Assembly: GCA_052174535.1 (NCBI GenBank)
Contig: JBQMRQ010000009.1
Span: forward strand, 39,581 to 103,580
Reading direction: 5' to 3'
Length of the DNA: 64,000 bases
Source: Arsenophonus sp052174535
GTDB lineage: Bacteria; Pseudomonadota; Gammaproteobacteria; Enterobacterales; Enterobacteriaceae
The notes under the pieces are model-generated. The model was not told where the DNA came from. It worked only from the letters and a program-made list of their open reading frames with translations, and did not search any database. The position numbers and the translations under genes are program-made. Positions within the stretch are counted from its first letter, which is position 1. Each line of letters begins with the position of its first letter. Below, piece by piece: positions 1 through 13,093 of this stretch.

Positions 1-3000
1 TTTCAATTTTACATTATAAATTATCAATCAGACATATGTCGCTAAACACTTTTTTATGTCCATCATAACCAACATTACACACTCTTATAATAATAAGAGA
101 TAAGGCTCGCTAAGTTCTTGACTACCAGTATGCTAACCTTCCTTTTGTTACGTTCATCCATTCCTAGCATTAACACCTGGATGTAAAATTTAAAAAACTT
201 ACTTAAAAGGAACTGCTATGGGGCCCCTATGTGCTATCCAAAAACAAAAATTGCCTTGAGTTTATTAAAACATTCTAAACCATCCCGAGAATATACTTAA
301 CTACCTTTTATAACAAGCTGTCGCTTACCTACCAAAATCATCGCATCTTCAAATCAGCTTATTCAAAGACAGTTACTCTTATCTTGAGCTGGTCGTAAAC
401 CTGTGCGTACAGTTCATAAACATTAACATGAGAATTATTAATATTCAATTACTCAACAAGAAAAAATAAGACAAAAATTAGTCATAAAATCTACACTAGA
501 CTTATTAGAGCGATAGAAGTGCTAGATGTATTTTACGAGTACATTAAGAAACATTTCTTAGAACATCAGCTAATGCCTTATCTTGCTGAAATTATTGATC
601 GTTTAGGAGAAACTATTAGTTCTATTTTAAGAAAATCAACGAATAGAATAGTTAAAAGATAGTTTATCTAAAACTGATTTACCTGAAGAAAATAATTTAT
701 AAGAGTTGCGTCATGACTAATGTTACCTTATCTCTATTTTAAATCAAAATAAGGAACAGACGTTTCTCATGACTAAAATGATACTAGTTTTACTCAGTGA
801 AATAAAAAATTAAAGGAAACACTACTACTTTTGTCAATTACGTTAAAGGAATGCAAAATATTTAATATAATACATAGGCTTACTTCTTTCTGGAATAAAA
901 AATTTAATCGTATAATTAATACACAGTTAGAAAATAACTTAAAGATATGAGATTGATACTAAAAATCAAAAATGAAATAACTATAAATAAAATTTTTATG
1001 ATAGGAAACGTGCTGAACTATGTATAGAATAGTTAGATTACCATCTTTTGCTATCTCTCTATACAATGGTAGCAAGATATTCTGTCTTTGGTAAAGAAAT
1101 AAGCTAAACACAGAGTAGAAAATAGCATTTGATTATTGTGATCTTACTTTTATTAATACGTCTACAGCATAGTTTATGAATCATTAAAAATATTTAGTGA
1201 AATGTAGTTGTTTCTGAGAAACAACTATTATTTTCTTCGCTAAAACAAGAAAAAAGGAAATGCAAACAATAGCAAAAAACGTGCTATTCATACGCGATTA
1301 TAGTGAACACTTGAATTCGTACTGACAAGTACGTTTAAAGATGTAACTATTAAAAATAACATAAAACACTAGTAAATATATCAATATTTTTATCTGGTTT
1401 TATTTCTTATCCTTCCTCTCTCCATATTTCACTTAGCGTAATTTAATCTATTTATATGAATAAATATAAGTTAAAACGCATATATGTGAATGAATAATTT
1501 TATTTCTTCAAAAATTTGAATAATTATTTTCCAGTAATTTTACTATAAAATATGAGTATTGAACTACCTTTCGGATCATGTTTTAGTACCTATTGACGAG
1601 ATAATTTAACATGAATTTACCTAAGTGATAAAAAAGAATTAAAAACAACAATTGCAAATTATTAACAAGATTCGCCAGAAATTTATCTGTTAAAAATTTA
1701 AAGGTGAAGTTTCGGTATTGATGCACCTATATTTATATAACAATATAAAAGGTGACATAGAGAGTTATTCTAAAAGCATCTTCGCGCATTTAACTTATAA
1801 GGATATTTGAAATGATAATAGTTAAATTTTCGTGATAACTGTTGAAAAATTAATAAGAATCATACCATAAAAATGGTAAAGTATATGCTCATAATTAATG
1901 AGTATGATTAAATCATCGATACCTAAAAATCATCAATAAACTAATAAGATCAATCTCATTTAAAATCTAAGGTAATAAACTATAATTTTTTAAACTAACC
2001 AATATTGGTTAACAAAAATTATTGCCATTTATCAAAATAGTGTTAAACAATTCTATTGTTCTTATAGTTATTGATCGCCATACTAACTACCAGATTAAAT
2101 CCTGCATATTGGATAGACAATGAAAAACAATTAAGAAATATCTCTGCCGTAGCTAAATGATTACCTTATTAAATTTATCAGATATTTTAAAACCAAACGG
2201 TATTCTCATCTATTTTATAGAACGCAATATTAGCCATTAATACAGAATTATGCTAAAAAATTGCATGAGAGTGTAATTACATTATTTAGGTTAAACTGTT
2301 TAACTCATAGCAACGACAGAAAAAGATACCCCCTGTTTATTTTTCCCACTACTGAGCAAATATTGCTTATAGATTTCTATAGGGGAAAGAGAGTATAGTA
2401 ATATGTAATAACTTAATAACATTAAAAATGTGCTTAGTTAAAAGACGAAGTCTTCAATCTACTAATTAAATATTCATCACCGCAAAAAATTTTTCCATAT
2501 CCATGAGCAAAAAAATTTAACATTATATGGGAAGCTATATGCACCGATATTAGTTCTTACATTCTAAGTGGCAACTATTATCGAATAAAACACAGTATGA
2601 ACGTTTGCAACAATACTTTTATAAAAACAGTAGAGAAAATAATGTTGTCTCTCTCCAAAATCAAAATTAACTGAATTTGACGCATGACGAACTTTAAGGT
2701 GATTACTGTGAACTGACAATAACTATGGTGAGATTAAGCGATAATATCTGAAAACTTACGTTGATCTTTTTCTATTATCAAATACATATCCGTATACTAA
2801 TACGTGTAATTTTCCACTAGTACTCTATATTTATCTCGGTAAATATTTTTGTAAAAACTAGTATCCTTGCTTGAAGATATTATTAATACTAATAATATAT
2901 TATATTATAGCAAATTTCTTTATAGATTATGCAGTTTGATAGTAAAATAGCAAATAAAATTAGGTCGACAAGTTATCATAATGAAATTAGAAAAAGACAA

Positions 3001-6000
3001 GTTTTTAAGCTAAATAAAAAATAAGATCTTATTCCTCAAATCAATAATAAATGTATGATTTTTATGAAATTAGAAACTCTCTCACAGAAGAAATATATCC
3101 CGATCATTTAACTACTCGAAATAAATAAAAGCTATACATAATAGCATTAAAATACATAATGGATATTATGCTTATATTTCCAGTGCAATAATGTTTTTAT
3201 GTAATTCAGTATCGCTTAGTGAAATAGGCAATTATTACTGGTATTACCTGTTCAGCTTTTACAGTTAGACTTAATTGGGATTACAAGCATAAAAAATACT
3301 ATTTTAGGACGAAACGTGAAAATAATAATAATCAAAAAGAACGTGATAATCAGTAAGGATTAAAATTTAACTTACATTTTTTAAATAAAAACCTAGCAAA
3401 ACATCAAAGGTATGAGCAGTATCTTATTAGGAATAATGCAACATATTACAATATCGTGGTGAATGTGTTATTACGGAAAGTAGGGATTTTTCTACTTTCA
3501 GAATTAAAATAACTGTCAATATGAAACCTTCAAGCCCGACATGTTAACAACGCCAACTTTAAACTACTAACTAGTTTACTTATAATATTTTCTGAACTCC
3601 ATAAACGATTAATAACAGTTACGACAGGGAAAGTTATTGATGTTTTGCCGATCTTGGTGAAGTAATACGAAATGGAAAAATCTATAAAGTCGTATCTAAT
3701 TGCGCGGTGGTAATGGCGTGCTCATACTGTATGTCATAGCTCTATCGACAAGGATGTTACAATAGAGGAAAATTTATAACAAAGAAAAATACAATACGTT
3801 GATAACTCGAAATTTACAAATATCAGGTTTTGCAGTTGAAGATTATATTACTATTTCACTTGGCAATTTGCTAAAATTTGTCTTGATTTCATTTGCTTAA
3901 AACATCGGCAGTGTGACATTTACCAATTTAACGCTTCTTCAAAGATTGAACGCTAGAAATATTTAAGAGATTAATGAGAAGAACAGGAAAGAATGAAAAT
4001 ACGATAAAGGAAAGATATCATCAAACGGAATAATTAACTGTAAAAATAGAACTGGAATTTTGTTTTAATCTAGTTTAACTAATCAATTCCAGTCAATAAG
4101 CCTTCCTTATCCGTCCAAGGATATATTTATCTGGCCATTCTACACAAAGAATCATATCGAATCTAAACTATTTAAAATAAACCTTTAAAGAAGTTAGTTA
4201 GCACTTATAAAGTTTATAACGGGCTAACTTTGTGTTATAAAGTTCATTTCAAAATAAAGTGTATTTGTTCTTTTTCTACTACGCAGGAAAAACAGGCTAA
4301 AATTACTTAACTCTAGTCATAGTAGAAAATAGCTAATATATCATATGGAATATCATTAGCCAGTATTTACAAATATTGTCCAATTAATAGAATACTTAAT
4401 CAGATTAAAGTAGATCTGATAAAAAATAATAGTGTCTTCTCTCTTCTCTGAGAGAAGAATAGCCTTTCTATTTATCAATGTTTTGACTTCAAATATTGTG
4501 TATTATATCATTTTATTGTATCTATAAAAAGAAGAACAACCTTATAAGTAAGAGACGGTTAAAATTGTGAAGGAATATGTAATGTCATTTTCTATATATT
4601 GAACTATTAAAATTTCTATGTATTGTTAACATTTCTGCTGCATTTTTATGCATTGCCATCAAAACTATAAGAATAATTAATTAAGTCAACCACTATAAGA
4701 AAAGATAGGACAACCTTAATTATTAGTTCTAGTCTCTTTGAGTTAAAATTCGACAGCTAAATTAGACTTGCCTATTTAAAATAAATAGATCAGAGAATTC
4801 ATTAGATGACCATTCTTTCAATAAGAAATTTTATCAAAAAAATCAAAGATTCTACTTAATTATAATAATTAATAATAGTATTACAAATGTGTTAAACTTT
4901 ACTAAAACCTCCGACATAAATGCAAAATTTACTTAAATTAATATTTTTATATTGCCTAAGAATTTTTATACATGAAAAGCATAGTTTTAAAATATTCCTG
5001 AAATGAGAAAAAATCTTCAACTATTGATCTAGCACTTATATAAAATAAAAGATAGCTTATCTTTATAAATATTTTTCTAAACATAGAAATACAGTAAATC
5101 TATATAGACATTTAGGTTTTATTTATGTACTTAATACTTATCAGCAAAAAGAATTATAGAATCGTATCAATACCTACATCTCAAAAGAATGTAAGCAAGT
5201 AATTATAACTAAACATATTGTTAACAGTAATTTAGATCCTATCAGTAAACTAAGCAGATTTCTAAAGCTGGGTAGTAGTCACTTATGTAAGGAAATTACG
5301 AGATAAGATAACATCTTCATGGCATTATCACCAATTGTATATAAATTGAGGATCTCTCTCAGATACTTATAGCTTAAGTGGAACACTAATCTTATATTTG
5401 GAAAATTTTTATATTGCAAATTGAACTTTTCATTCTTACATAAAATTAAATATACCTTAAATTAAGCAGAATTAAAGTGCTTATCAAGTTATAATCCACA
5501 TAAAGAACAAACTCTTACATGCATACGTACAAACATTACTAATATCACTCATATAAAATAATTATATATAAATATAATCATGATTTTGTTTTTCTTGATA
5601 GGAATATATATTCAATTAACTTAAAGATATAAAATATAAAGCTAGATAGTTTTATTTCTAGAGCTTTCTTACTTTCAAATAGAAAAAGCACAAAAAGAAA
5701 TTTCTAGAAAGGGGGGTTTCGTCGTGCATTTTAAATTTATTAACTTATATAATAAATTTTATTGTGTATTTTTAATAAAAATTTCCGAACGGAGAAAAAT
5801 ATCTATTATAATATCATGGCATTTATCGCTAATTTTAGCTTTAAATACTGCTAGGAAGATCATATACAGGATAATTGAATATTCAGAACTACCACTGAAA
5901 AATTAGATTGATGATAAAGTTAAGTTAAATAGATTGGCAGAAACATACTGATTCTCTTTCATTACGTTACCATAAACCCATTCCTATAATTCATAGTTTC

Positions 6001-6297
6001 ATAGCGTCTACTCATCGTCATGGTGAATAAGTACAGTACTTTAATTTAAAAGAGAGATTTATGAAAATGACAACTGTTATATCTAACTTAGAGGAATGCG
6101 TCAGCTAATCGAGAAAAGTCATCTGACCTTCTAACGGATCTAGAAGAAAAAATTTCCTGTACAGCAAAGAAAGCTTAAATAGAATGTTTCTTGGATGGTT
6201 TGAATAGTCTATAAAGATCGGATAAATAAACAGTATCTGTTAGAACATCTTATTTATAACAGCATCTATAAAAATTTCTATAATATGTTAATTTTAT
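1..6297. other. Long decayed stretch without a recognisable gene
   Basis: About 6.3 kb with no open frame above 60 codons on either strand and dense stops in all frames. Short patches still look protein-like. One at about 2182-2214 (+) reads DILKPNGILIYFIERN, which resembles the strand after motif I in SAM-dependent methyltransferases. One at about 2560-2740 (+) reads in a single frame with several stops. One near 555-650 (+) also reads in one frame. None is enough to name a gene. I see no RNA gene, terminator or array here. Given what the rest of the window shows, the likeliest reading is several genes eroded beyond recognition. Confidence 0.6.
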
Positions 6298-6374
<77 letters not shown>

Positions 6375-6556
6375 TTAGAAAGATGCTGGTTTAGGAAAAA
6401 TAGTATTGTTGGATTATACGGTTACTGAGCACTGAGTCAACGTCTTTTCAGTGAAATTATCTATCTGCTCATTTCTAACTATTAATAAAACTGACAGCAT
6501 CACTTTTTTCTGACAAAATAACAGTATCACAATGTTTTTATGGATTTATAAAATAA

Positions 6557-7429
6557 ATGTCAGCAAAAATTATCAATGGGAAAATGATTTCCGAAACAAT
6601 TGAACAAGAAATTGCCGAAAAAGTTAAATTAAGACTTTCACTAGGGAAGCGAGCTCCCGGACTTGCTGTCATTTTAGTCGGTAATGATCCGGCTTCACAG
6701 ATCTACGTAAACAGTAAACGTCGCACTTGTGAAGTAGTTGGTTTTGTTTCTCTCTCATATGATTTATCGGAAAAAACTACTGAGTTTGAACTTTTACAAT
6801 TAATTAATCAACTTAATAATGACAAAGCAATTGATGGTATTCTGGTTCAATTACCACTGCCAAAAACTATCGACTATATCAAGATATTAGAACATATACA
6901 TCCAGATAAAGATGTTGATGGTTTTCATCCTTATAATATAGGCCGTCTTTGCCAACGTACCCCAAGACTACGCCCTTGCACATCTCGCGGTATTATTACC
7001 TTACTTGAGCGCTACCAGATTAATTTACTTGGTTTAAATGCAGTTATCGTTGGTGCTTCAAATATTGTAGGTCGTCCTATGAGTCTAGAATTACTACTCG
7101 CCGGTTGTACAACTACTGTCACCCACCGCTTTACTACTAATTTACGTCATCATATAGAACAGGCTGATTTACTAGTCGTAGCTATTGGTAAACCAAATTT
7201 TATTCCAGGTGAATGGATAAAACCTGGTGCCATTGTTATAGATGTAGGAATTAATTTGCTTGAAAATGGCAAAATTGCTGGCGATATCTGCTATCAAGAA
7301 GCACAAGAACGCGCTAGTTGGATTACTCATGTGCTTGGTGGCGTTGGCCCAATGACAGTAGCAACGCTCATGCAAAATACTTTAGAAGCTTGTGAAACAC
7401 ATCATGATATTAAAATATCAACCAAATAG
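6557..7429 (+). CDS. folD: FolD, methylenetetrahydrofolate dehydrogenase/cyclohydrolase
   Basis: Bifunctional cytosolic enzyme that interconverts 5,10-methylene-THF, methenyl-THF and 10-formyl-THF, supplying one-carbon units for purines and initiator formyl-Met-tRNA. The 290 residues match the usual length (E. coli about 288). The active-site Tyr50-x-x-x-Lys54 pair is present, as are ILVQLPLP at 95-102, DVDGFHPYN at 119-127 and the NADP-binding GASNIVGRPM at 166-175. Two otherwise conserved positions have changed: the TPVPGGVGP motif reads THVLGGVGP (His258 and Leu260 instead of prolines), and CTPRG reads CTSRG at 141-145. The ATG has no clear Shine-Dalgarno sequence. With purE, purK and purL dead nearby, its main remaining role may be formylation and thymidylate supply (inference). 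Confidence 0.95.
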   Translation: MSAKIINGKMISETIEQEIAEKVKLRLSLGKRAPGLAVILVGNDPASQIYVNSKRRTCEVVGFVSLSYDLSEKTTEFELLQLINQLNNDKAIDGILVQLPLPKTIDYIKILEHIHPDKDVDGFHPYNIGRLCQRTPRLRPCTSRGIITLLERYQINLLGLNAVIVGASNIVGRPMSLELLLAGCTTTVTHRFTTNLRHHIEQADLLVVAIGKPNFIPGEWIKPGAIVIDVGINLLENGKIAGDICYQEAQERASWITHVLGGVGPMTVATLMQNTLEACETHHDIKISTK

Positions 7430-10025
7430 AGAAAAATAATCTTATATAGAGAAAAGTCTATATTAAATTATATGATTTATTAAAATCTCAAGATTGTGGA
7501 ATGGGATAGTAGAGCAGCAGATAAATCACTTAATAAAGTGATGTAAAAGTTAATAACTAAATCAAAACCTATAAATCCTGTAAAATTAGTAAAATAATAT
7601 TATCACTTATAACTAATAATGACTAATAGTTAAAGAGTAATCATCGATTATAAAAAATATTTTATATTATCTCTTTCTTCTGGCCTATAATGTTGGTTGT
7701 ATCTAATTTTTTGCTTAACTTCACTTATTTTAAAGGATATCTTTACTACCTTTAAAGTAAAAGAGTAAATATTCATTTTATAATTCTTATAAAATAAGAA
7801 TTATAAAAATTTCTTCTATTTCTGAAGAAAAATTATTCTACTAACCCTTTAATATTTAAAGATACAATAACATCTTACTATTTTAAAATTGATAATAAGA
7901 TTCCTTCGTTTTATTAGTTAAGTAACATCTCGATCTATTATAATCGGTATTTTTACAAACTTAATAAACAATATATCATATGCACCTGCTAAACTTAGTA
8001 TTAAATCTTTAATATATAGGTAAATGATCTGTTTAATTATAAATCTCTATATTTTACTTAGTACTAACACTATTAAAAGCAATTTCCATTAAAATGGATT
8101 ATGTATACTCCACAAAACCTTGGTATGATAGTAAAATCTACCTATTTTTTGTTATTTTTATTGATTATTGATATTTCAATATATTTATCACTACCTATAT
8201 CGCTATTTCATTTTCTTTATTAAACAATAACAAATTGTTTTATCCTTTTCTGTTGTTTCGTTGATGAAAGATTTTAACGTTAAAAATTTGTTTTATTATT
8301 AGATTAAAGACCTTTTATAAAGATAAGGAGATCAACTTAAATCATCAATATAACTAAGACAGGGTTATTATTAATTGTCAGAGACAAGCTGATATATTAA
8401 GATTTATTTTTTATAATTTAACAAAACTTAATACAAGATTAATATTAACTTCTACAGTTATTAGTAAAAAGTTCTTTATCTGGGATATATTTTCTTATTA
8501 GAAAATTTTAAAGGTAATATTGTATCAATGAATAATTAGTTCATTATTTTACTCTAACAACAGTCAAACAATCCGACTAATTTAAAACAAAATGGAAATT
8601 ACCATTTAAGCAGGATAAAAATAGTAAGAGTTGCTAACCAGAGCAAGCAAGTAATAAATCATAATATATAACTATCGGAACATAAATGAGTCGATACTAT
8701 TATTTTATTCTAAACAATAACGATGAATATTGATTTTTATTATACCTGTGTTATACTTGATTTTAGTATCCCCTAAAGTTATCGGTAAAATGCAAACTGA
8801 GAATAATAGTCTAAAACTAAGCGGTTGAATAAAATTATTTTACTTTTTTTGCTGAAAGAATCTCTTTTTTAGATAAAGAACACAATGAAATTAAAATTTC
8901 ACGAATCTTCTCTTTTCATTAATAGTAATAACGGCAATTATTATGTGGCCTTTGAAGGTAATCCTCTGCTAATAGAGTTTCTTATATTATTTCTAGCGCT
9001 AAGATTAGCTGCCGTATTTTAAGTATGCATACGGCGCTAATATTAAACTAGTTGCATTGGTTTATAGTTCTAGACGAGTCTCTCATCATTTCCACTTAGT
9101 GGAAATTATATTCTACAAAAATACAAACAAAACATATATTACGCAATTTAATAGATTTTATTTACCTTTATAAGGCGAAGATTGTGATTAATGCTAGATG
9201 CTTTTTACCTGATCTTAACTGAATATACCAAATACATATCCATTTTTGGTACTTATAGATAATGATAAAGAACTTATAAATCACCTTTTTAGTCTGTAAA
9301 AACATTCAGTTATAAAAAATAGGAATTCAACCATTGTGGTTGAACAGCGTTTAATATAGAATAGAAATTTAGTCCTCTGCTGCATTCTTAAACGAATGAT
9401 ATATGGGCCTTAATGATTTAATATACGCATGGAACATGTACTACAAAGCTATTTTTTAAATTCTAATCAAAAGCTTTTGATCACTCTGTTTGATATGTTT
9501 AACTGTATAATCAAGAATTATCCAATTAGTATTAGTAGTAAAACTCAATTTGAGTCTACGAAAGGACTAATAAAAGTTAAATCTAAATTATTCAAAAAAC
9601 ATACTATATTTGGGAATAGTAACCATTAAGATTAAGCAATCTTGCTCATATAATAATTTAGGTCAAAAATGGAATATGATTAAGAATACAAAATATATAA
9701 CAAAAGCACTGCCTATAAATTATTATTGTACAACCGGGCTACCCTATCAATTCCAGGGTAATTAAATTGATTTGTTATCCTTGGTGAATAACTTCTACAA
9801 AGAAACATTTGATTTAACTACTACTATTTTGCTATTAATGATAAATTAAACTATTTTTATCTTGGCCGATTAAAATGCATTATTTTAAATAAAAATATAT
9901 TTAACTGACATCACCACTAAAATAAAATTTTTACTTGATAAGCAAATATTCCTTACTACACAGTAAGCTAAATCTTATCTATGATAATCAATATAATAAT
10001 ATATAAATTAAATTTGATACTGTTT
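7430..10025. other. Gene-poor decayed stretch between folD and cysS
   Basis: About 2.6 kb with no convincing gene. In E. coli the small genes ybcJ and ybcI lie between folD and cysS; I could not recover either. Short frames occur, such as 66 codons at 9429-9629 (+), but they have no ribosome site or recognisable motif. A short inverted repeat (TTCAACCA-TTG-TGGTTGAA) lies near 9328-9346 without a T tract. I read it as eroded DNA. Confidence 0.55.
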
Positions 10026-11417
10026 TTACTTATAACGCCATACAGTTCCTTGCGGGTTATCCTCTAAAATAATACCTATTTTAGTAAGTTGATCACGAAC
10101 TAAATCAGCCTGCGCCCATAATTTGTTTTTGCGTGCATTATTACGTTTCTCAATTAAGATCTTAATTTTTTCTACGTCAATGTTATGAGAAACTTGTACT
10201 TGATTTTGTAAGAATTCTTCAGGATTTTGTGTTAGTAATCCCAATATATTGGTTAATTCACGTAATTGAACTGCTAATCCATTCGCCATTGCCATATCAT
10301 TGACTTTCAATCGATTAATTTCTCTTACTAAATCAAATAGAACTGAATAAGCATCCGGAGTATTAAAGTCATCATTCATCGCTTGTATAAAGCGCTGTTT
10401 AAATATTTCATTATTAACAGATTTAATATTATTAGTATCTGTATCTCGTAAAGCAGTATAAAGACGCTCGAGAGCTGCGCGAGCTTGTTTTAAATTTTCT
10501 TCAGTATAGTTTAATTGGCTACGGTAATGTCCTGATAATAAGAAATAGCGTACTGTTTCAGCATCATAATGCGTCAATACATCACGAATTGTAAAGAAAT
10601 TATTTAATGATTTTGACATTTTCTCCTGATCAACTATAACCATTCCAGTATGCATCCAATAATTTACATAAGGTCCATTATGAGTACAAGTTGATTGAGC
10701 TATTTCATTTTCATGATGAGGAAAGATTAAATCTGCTCCACCACCATGGATATCGAAATGTTTACCTAGTTGCTTTCTATTTATAGCGGAACATTCGATA
10801 TGCCAACCTGGCTGCCCATTTCCCCAAGGGGAAGACCAACTTGGTTCATTGGGTTTAGATATTTTCCATAGTACAAAATCTAATGGATTAAGTTTAGCAT
10901 CTGTAACTCCAACTCTTGCTCCAGCTTTTAATTGTTTAAGATCTTGGCGGGATAATAATCCATAATCAGGGTCGCTATTAATAGCAAACATGACATCACC
11001 ATTATCTGCAATATAAGCATGGCCATGCTTAATTAGTTTCGCGGTCAAAGAAATAATTTCTTTAATATGGTGTGTTGCTCTTGGCTCAAGATTTGGGCGA
11101 TAAATATTTAAAGCATCAAAGTCTTTATACATTTCAATTAACATACGTGAGGTCAAAGCGTTACTTGTTTCATTATTTTCAGCTGCCCGTTTAATAATCT
11201 TATCATCCATGTCAGTTATATTACGTATATAAGTCAGATCATAACCAAGATAACGCAAATAACGACTAACCACATCAAATACTACAAAGGTTCTCCCATG
11301 ACCAATATGACATAAATCATAAATAGTAACGCCACATACATACATACCAATTTTGCCTGGAGTGATAGGTCTAAACTCTTCTTTTTGACGACTTAGTGTA
11401 TTATAAATTTTTAACAT
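10026..11417 (-). CDS. cysS: CysS, cysteinyl-tRNA synthetase
   Basis: Cytosolic class I synthetase that charges tRNA-Cys. It has 463 residues (E. coli 461) and all family signatures are intact: Cys28, Cys209, His234 and Glu238 as zinc ligands for cysteine discrimination, HIGH at 37-40 and KMSKS at 266-270, followed by the helical DALR-type domain and a C-terminal anticodon-recognition region ending in the conserved PQGTVWRYK. The start is the ATG of MLKIYNTLSRQ, the usual N terminus. It is transcribed away from the dead ppiB, as in E. coli. No sign of decay, as expected for an essential gene. Confidence 0.97.
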   Translation of the reverse strand: MLKIYNTLSRQKEEFRPITPGKIGMYVCGVTIYDLCHIGHGRTFVVFDVVSRYLRYLGYDLTYIRNITDMDDKIIKRAAENNETSNALTSRMLIEMYKDFDALNIYRPNLEPRATHHIKEIISLTAKLIKHGHAYIADNGDVMFAINSDPDYGLLSRQDLKQLKAGARVGVTDAKLNPLDFVLWKISKPNEPSWSSPWGNGQPGWHIECSAINRKQLGKHFDIHGGGADLIFPHHENEIAQSTCTHNGPYVNYWMHTGMVIVDQEKMSKSLNNFFTIRDVLTHYDAETVRYFLLSGHYRSQLNYTEENLKQARAALERLYTALRDTDTNNIKSVNNEIFKQRFIQAMNDDFNTPDAYSVLFDLVREINRLKVNDMAMANGLAVQLRELTNILGLLTQNPEEFLQNQVQVSHNIDVEKIKILIEKRNNARKNKLWAQADLVRDQLTKIGIILEDNPQGTVWRYK

Positions 11418-11690
11418 TAAGAATTTTCCATTATCATCTGGATATACACATTCAGTAAATGGTTTACCTTAACTATAAGGCTATACAAATTATTTTTTCT
11501 ATCAATAAATTTTACTATTAAAAACTTATATTTCTAGTTATGCAACTAGAAAGTGCGAGGAAATTATTTAATATCAATAAATACTAACGCAATCAATTCT
11601 GTATTAGTATAATATAGTTGATATGCTTTAAATTACTCATTTTTCTTTTAATTTTACATTACTTATAACAATTTATCAGAGATAAGGAAT

Positions 11691-12196
11691 TGGTAGGTAA
11701 TTTCACACCAATTTAATAGATTTCATTATTAATATTTTTAATAAAAAATTATCCCCTAACAATAAAAGTTTTTTAAACTATTCTCGTAATAAATTTTACT
11801 ATGAACGATTTTTATCACATTATTAATCACATTTATGATCTAATATAGAAGTTTTAAATTCAGAATTCAGCAAAAATAACTAAGAAGGTCCTAATCAAAA
11901 ATGATTACGAATAAACGACTTAAAATGATTAAGAGGACATTATACTCGCCTCTAGAATTAATGACCCAGATTCACCAATCGTAATTTATTATTATATTGT
12001 CATCAACGACTTTCTAAATTATTATTTAAAATAATAAAATAGTTAGGAACTATTTTGTCTTTGGCAAAATAGTTAAAGAAATGAAGATTATTTATAGAAT
12101 TAAATGAGTTAAAACAGGGTCGTAGTGGCTTATTTAATATATACCCCCGTTAAAGACGTTATCATTAAATGCATAACTATTAATAATAATAAATAA
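11691..12196 (+). pseudogene. ppiB: Remnant of ppiB, cytoplasmic peptidyl-prolyl isomerase B
   Basis: Broken cyclophilin gene directly upstream of lpxH, its normal position (lpxH-ppiB-cysS in E. coli). Patches align in order with E. coli PpiB: a start region near GNFTPI, then SFLNYSRNKFYYERF (VKNFLDYCREGFYNN), then VINDFLNY (FINVVDNDFLNF), then YFVFGKIVKEMKIIYRIK (CVFAEVVDGMDVVDKIK), and an ending VIIKCITINNNK (VIIESVTVSE) before a TAA 9 bases before lpxH. Many in-frame stops and a few frameshifts interrupt it. Length is almost unreduced, so it has decayed mainly by substitution. PpiB is dispensable in E. coli, which fits its loss. Confidence 0.85.
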
Positions 12197-12205
12197 TTAA
12201 AAATT

Positions 12206-12931
12206 ATGGCAATCTTATTTATTTCTGACTTACATTTAAGCGAAAAAGAGCCATCTATCACTGTCAGTTTTTTGCATTTCTTACGTGAACAAGCGAGTCA
12301 AGCTAAGGCTTTATATATTTTAGGTGACTTTTTTGATTATTGGATCGGTGATGATAATCCTAGCCTTCTTCTTAAACTTATAGTTCAAGAACTTAAAGAA
12401 CTGAAAAGTAAAGGTGTTTCATGCTACTTTATTCATGGTAATCGTGATTTTTTACTAGGCAAGAAATTTGCCAAAGAAAGTGGCATGATCTTATTACCAG
12501 CAGAGAAGGCATTAACATTATATGGCTACAATATTCTAATATTACACGGTGATACACTTTGCACTAATGATATTTCTTATCAACGTTATCGAAAGCGAGT
12601 ATATAATCGGTGGTTACAAAAGTTATTTCTAGTGCTTCCCTTATCTACCCGCCACCGTATTGCTGAAAGAATCCGCAATAACAGTCAATCTGCTACCCGA
12701 CTTAAGCCAGAGTTCATTACCGATGTTAATAACCAAACAGTAATTGAAAAATTTCGGAAATATCAAGTCGATTGGATTATCCATGGACATACTCATCGAC
12801 CTGCTACCCATAAAATTAATGTTAATGGTAAAATATTATACCGAGCAGTATTAGGTGCTTGGGATCAAAATGGATCAATGATCAAAATAACGCCTAAAAC
12901 CATAGAGCTGTTTTATTTTCCCTTTTATTAA
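12206..12931 (+). CDS. lpxH: LpxH, UDP-2,3-diacylglucosamine hydrolase
   Basis: Peripheral membrane metallophosphoesterase that cleaves UDP-2,3-diacylglucosamine to lipid X in lipid A synthesis. It has 241 residues (E. coli 240). All metal ligands of the calcineurin-like fold are present: Asp8 and His10 in SDLHL, Asp41 in GDFFDYW, Asn79 in GNRDF, His114 in LHGD, and His193/His195/His197 in HGHTH. Its presence says the cell still makes lipid A, the substrate for the arn genes at 29.6-36 kb. The start is an ATG with a weak upstream purine stretch, 9 bases after the dead ppiB stop. Confidence 0.97.
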   Translation: MAILFISDLHLSEKEPSITVSFLHFLREQASQAKALYILGDFFDYWIGDDNPSLLLKLIVQELKELKSKGVSCYFIHGNRDFLLGKKFAKESGMILLPAEKALTLYGYNILILHGDTLCTNDISYQRYRKRVYNRWLQKLFLVLPLSTRHRIAERIRNNSQSATRLKPEFITDVNNQTVIEKFRKYQVDWIIHGHTHRPATHKINVNGKILYRAVLGAWDQNGSMIKITPKTIELFYFPFY

Positions 12932-13093
12932 CCTTCTTCATCTTACCTTAATTCTGATAAAAAATTTAGGTAAACGTTTTCCTTCTTTATCAGCTATAAT
13001 ATAGCTTACTTGATTTTCTATTAATAGATAACTTAAATCCAGAAGAAATAATTAATAATCGCTTAATTTGATGCATAAATTATTACATTCTAA

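Noticed and set aside
5724..5906. 60-codon frame with GTG start after an AAAGGGGGG stretch
   Set aside because: The purine run looks like a ribosome site, but the peptide has no recognisable motif, lies in decayed DNA and is of a length expected by chance in AT-rich sequence.
9429..9629. 66-codon plus-strand frame
   Set aside because: No ribosome site, no recognisable similarity, no conserved neighbour.
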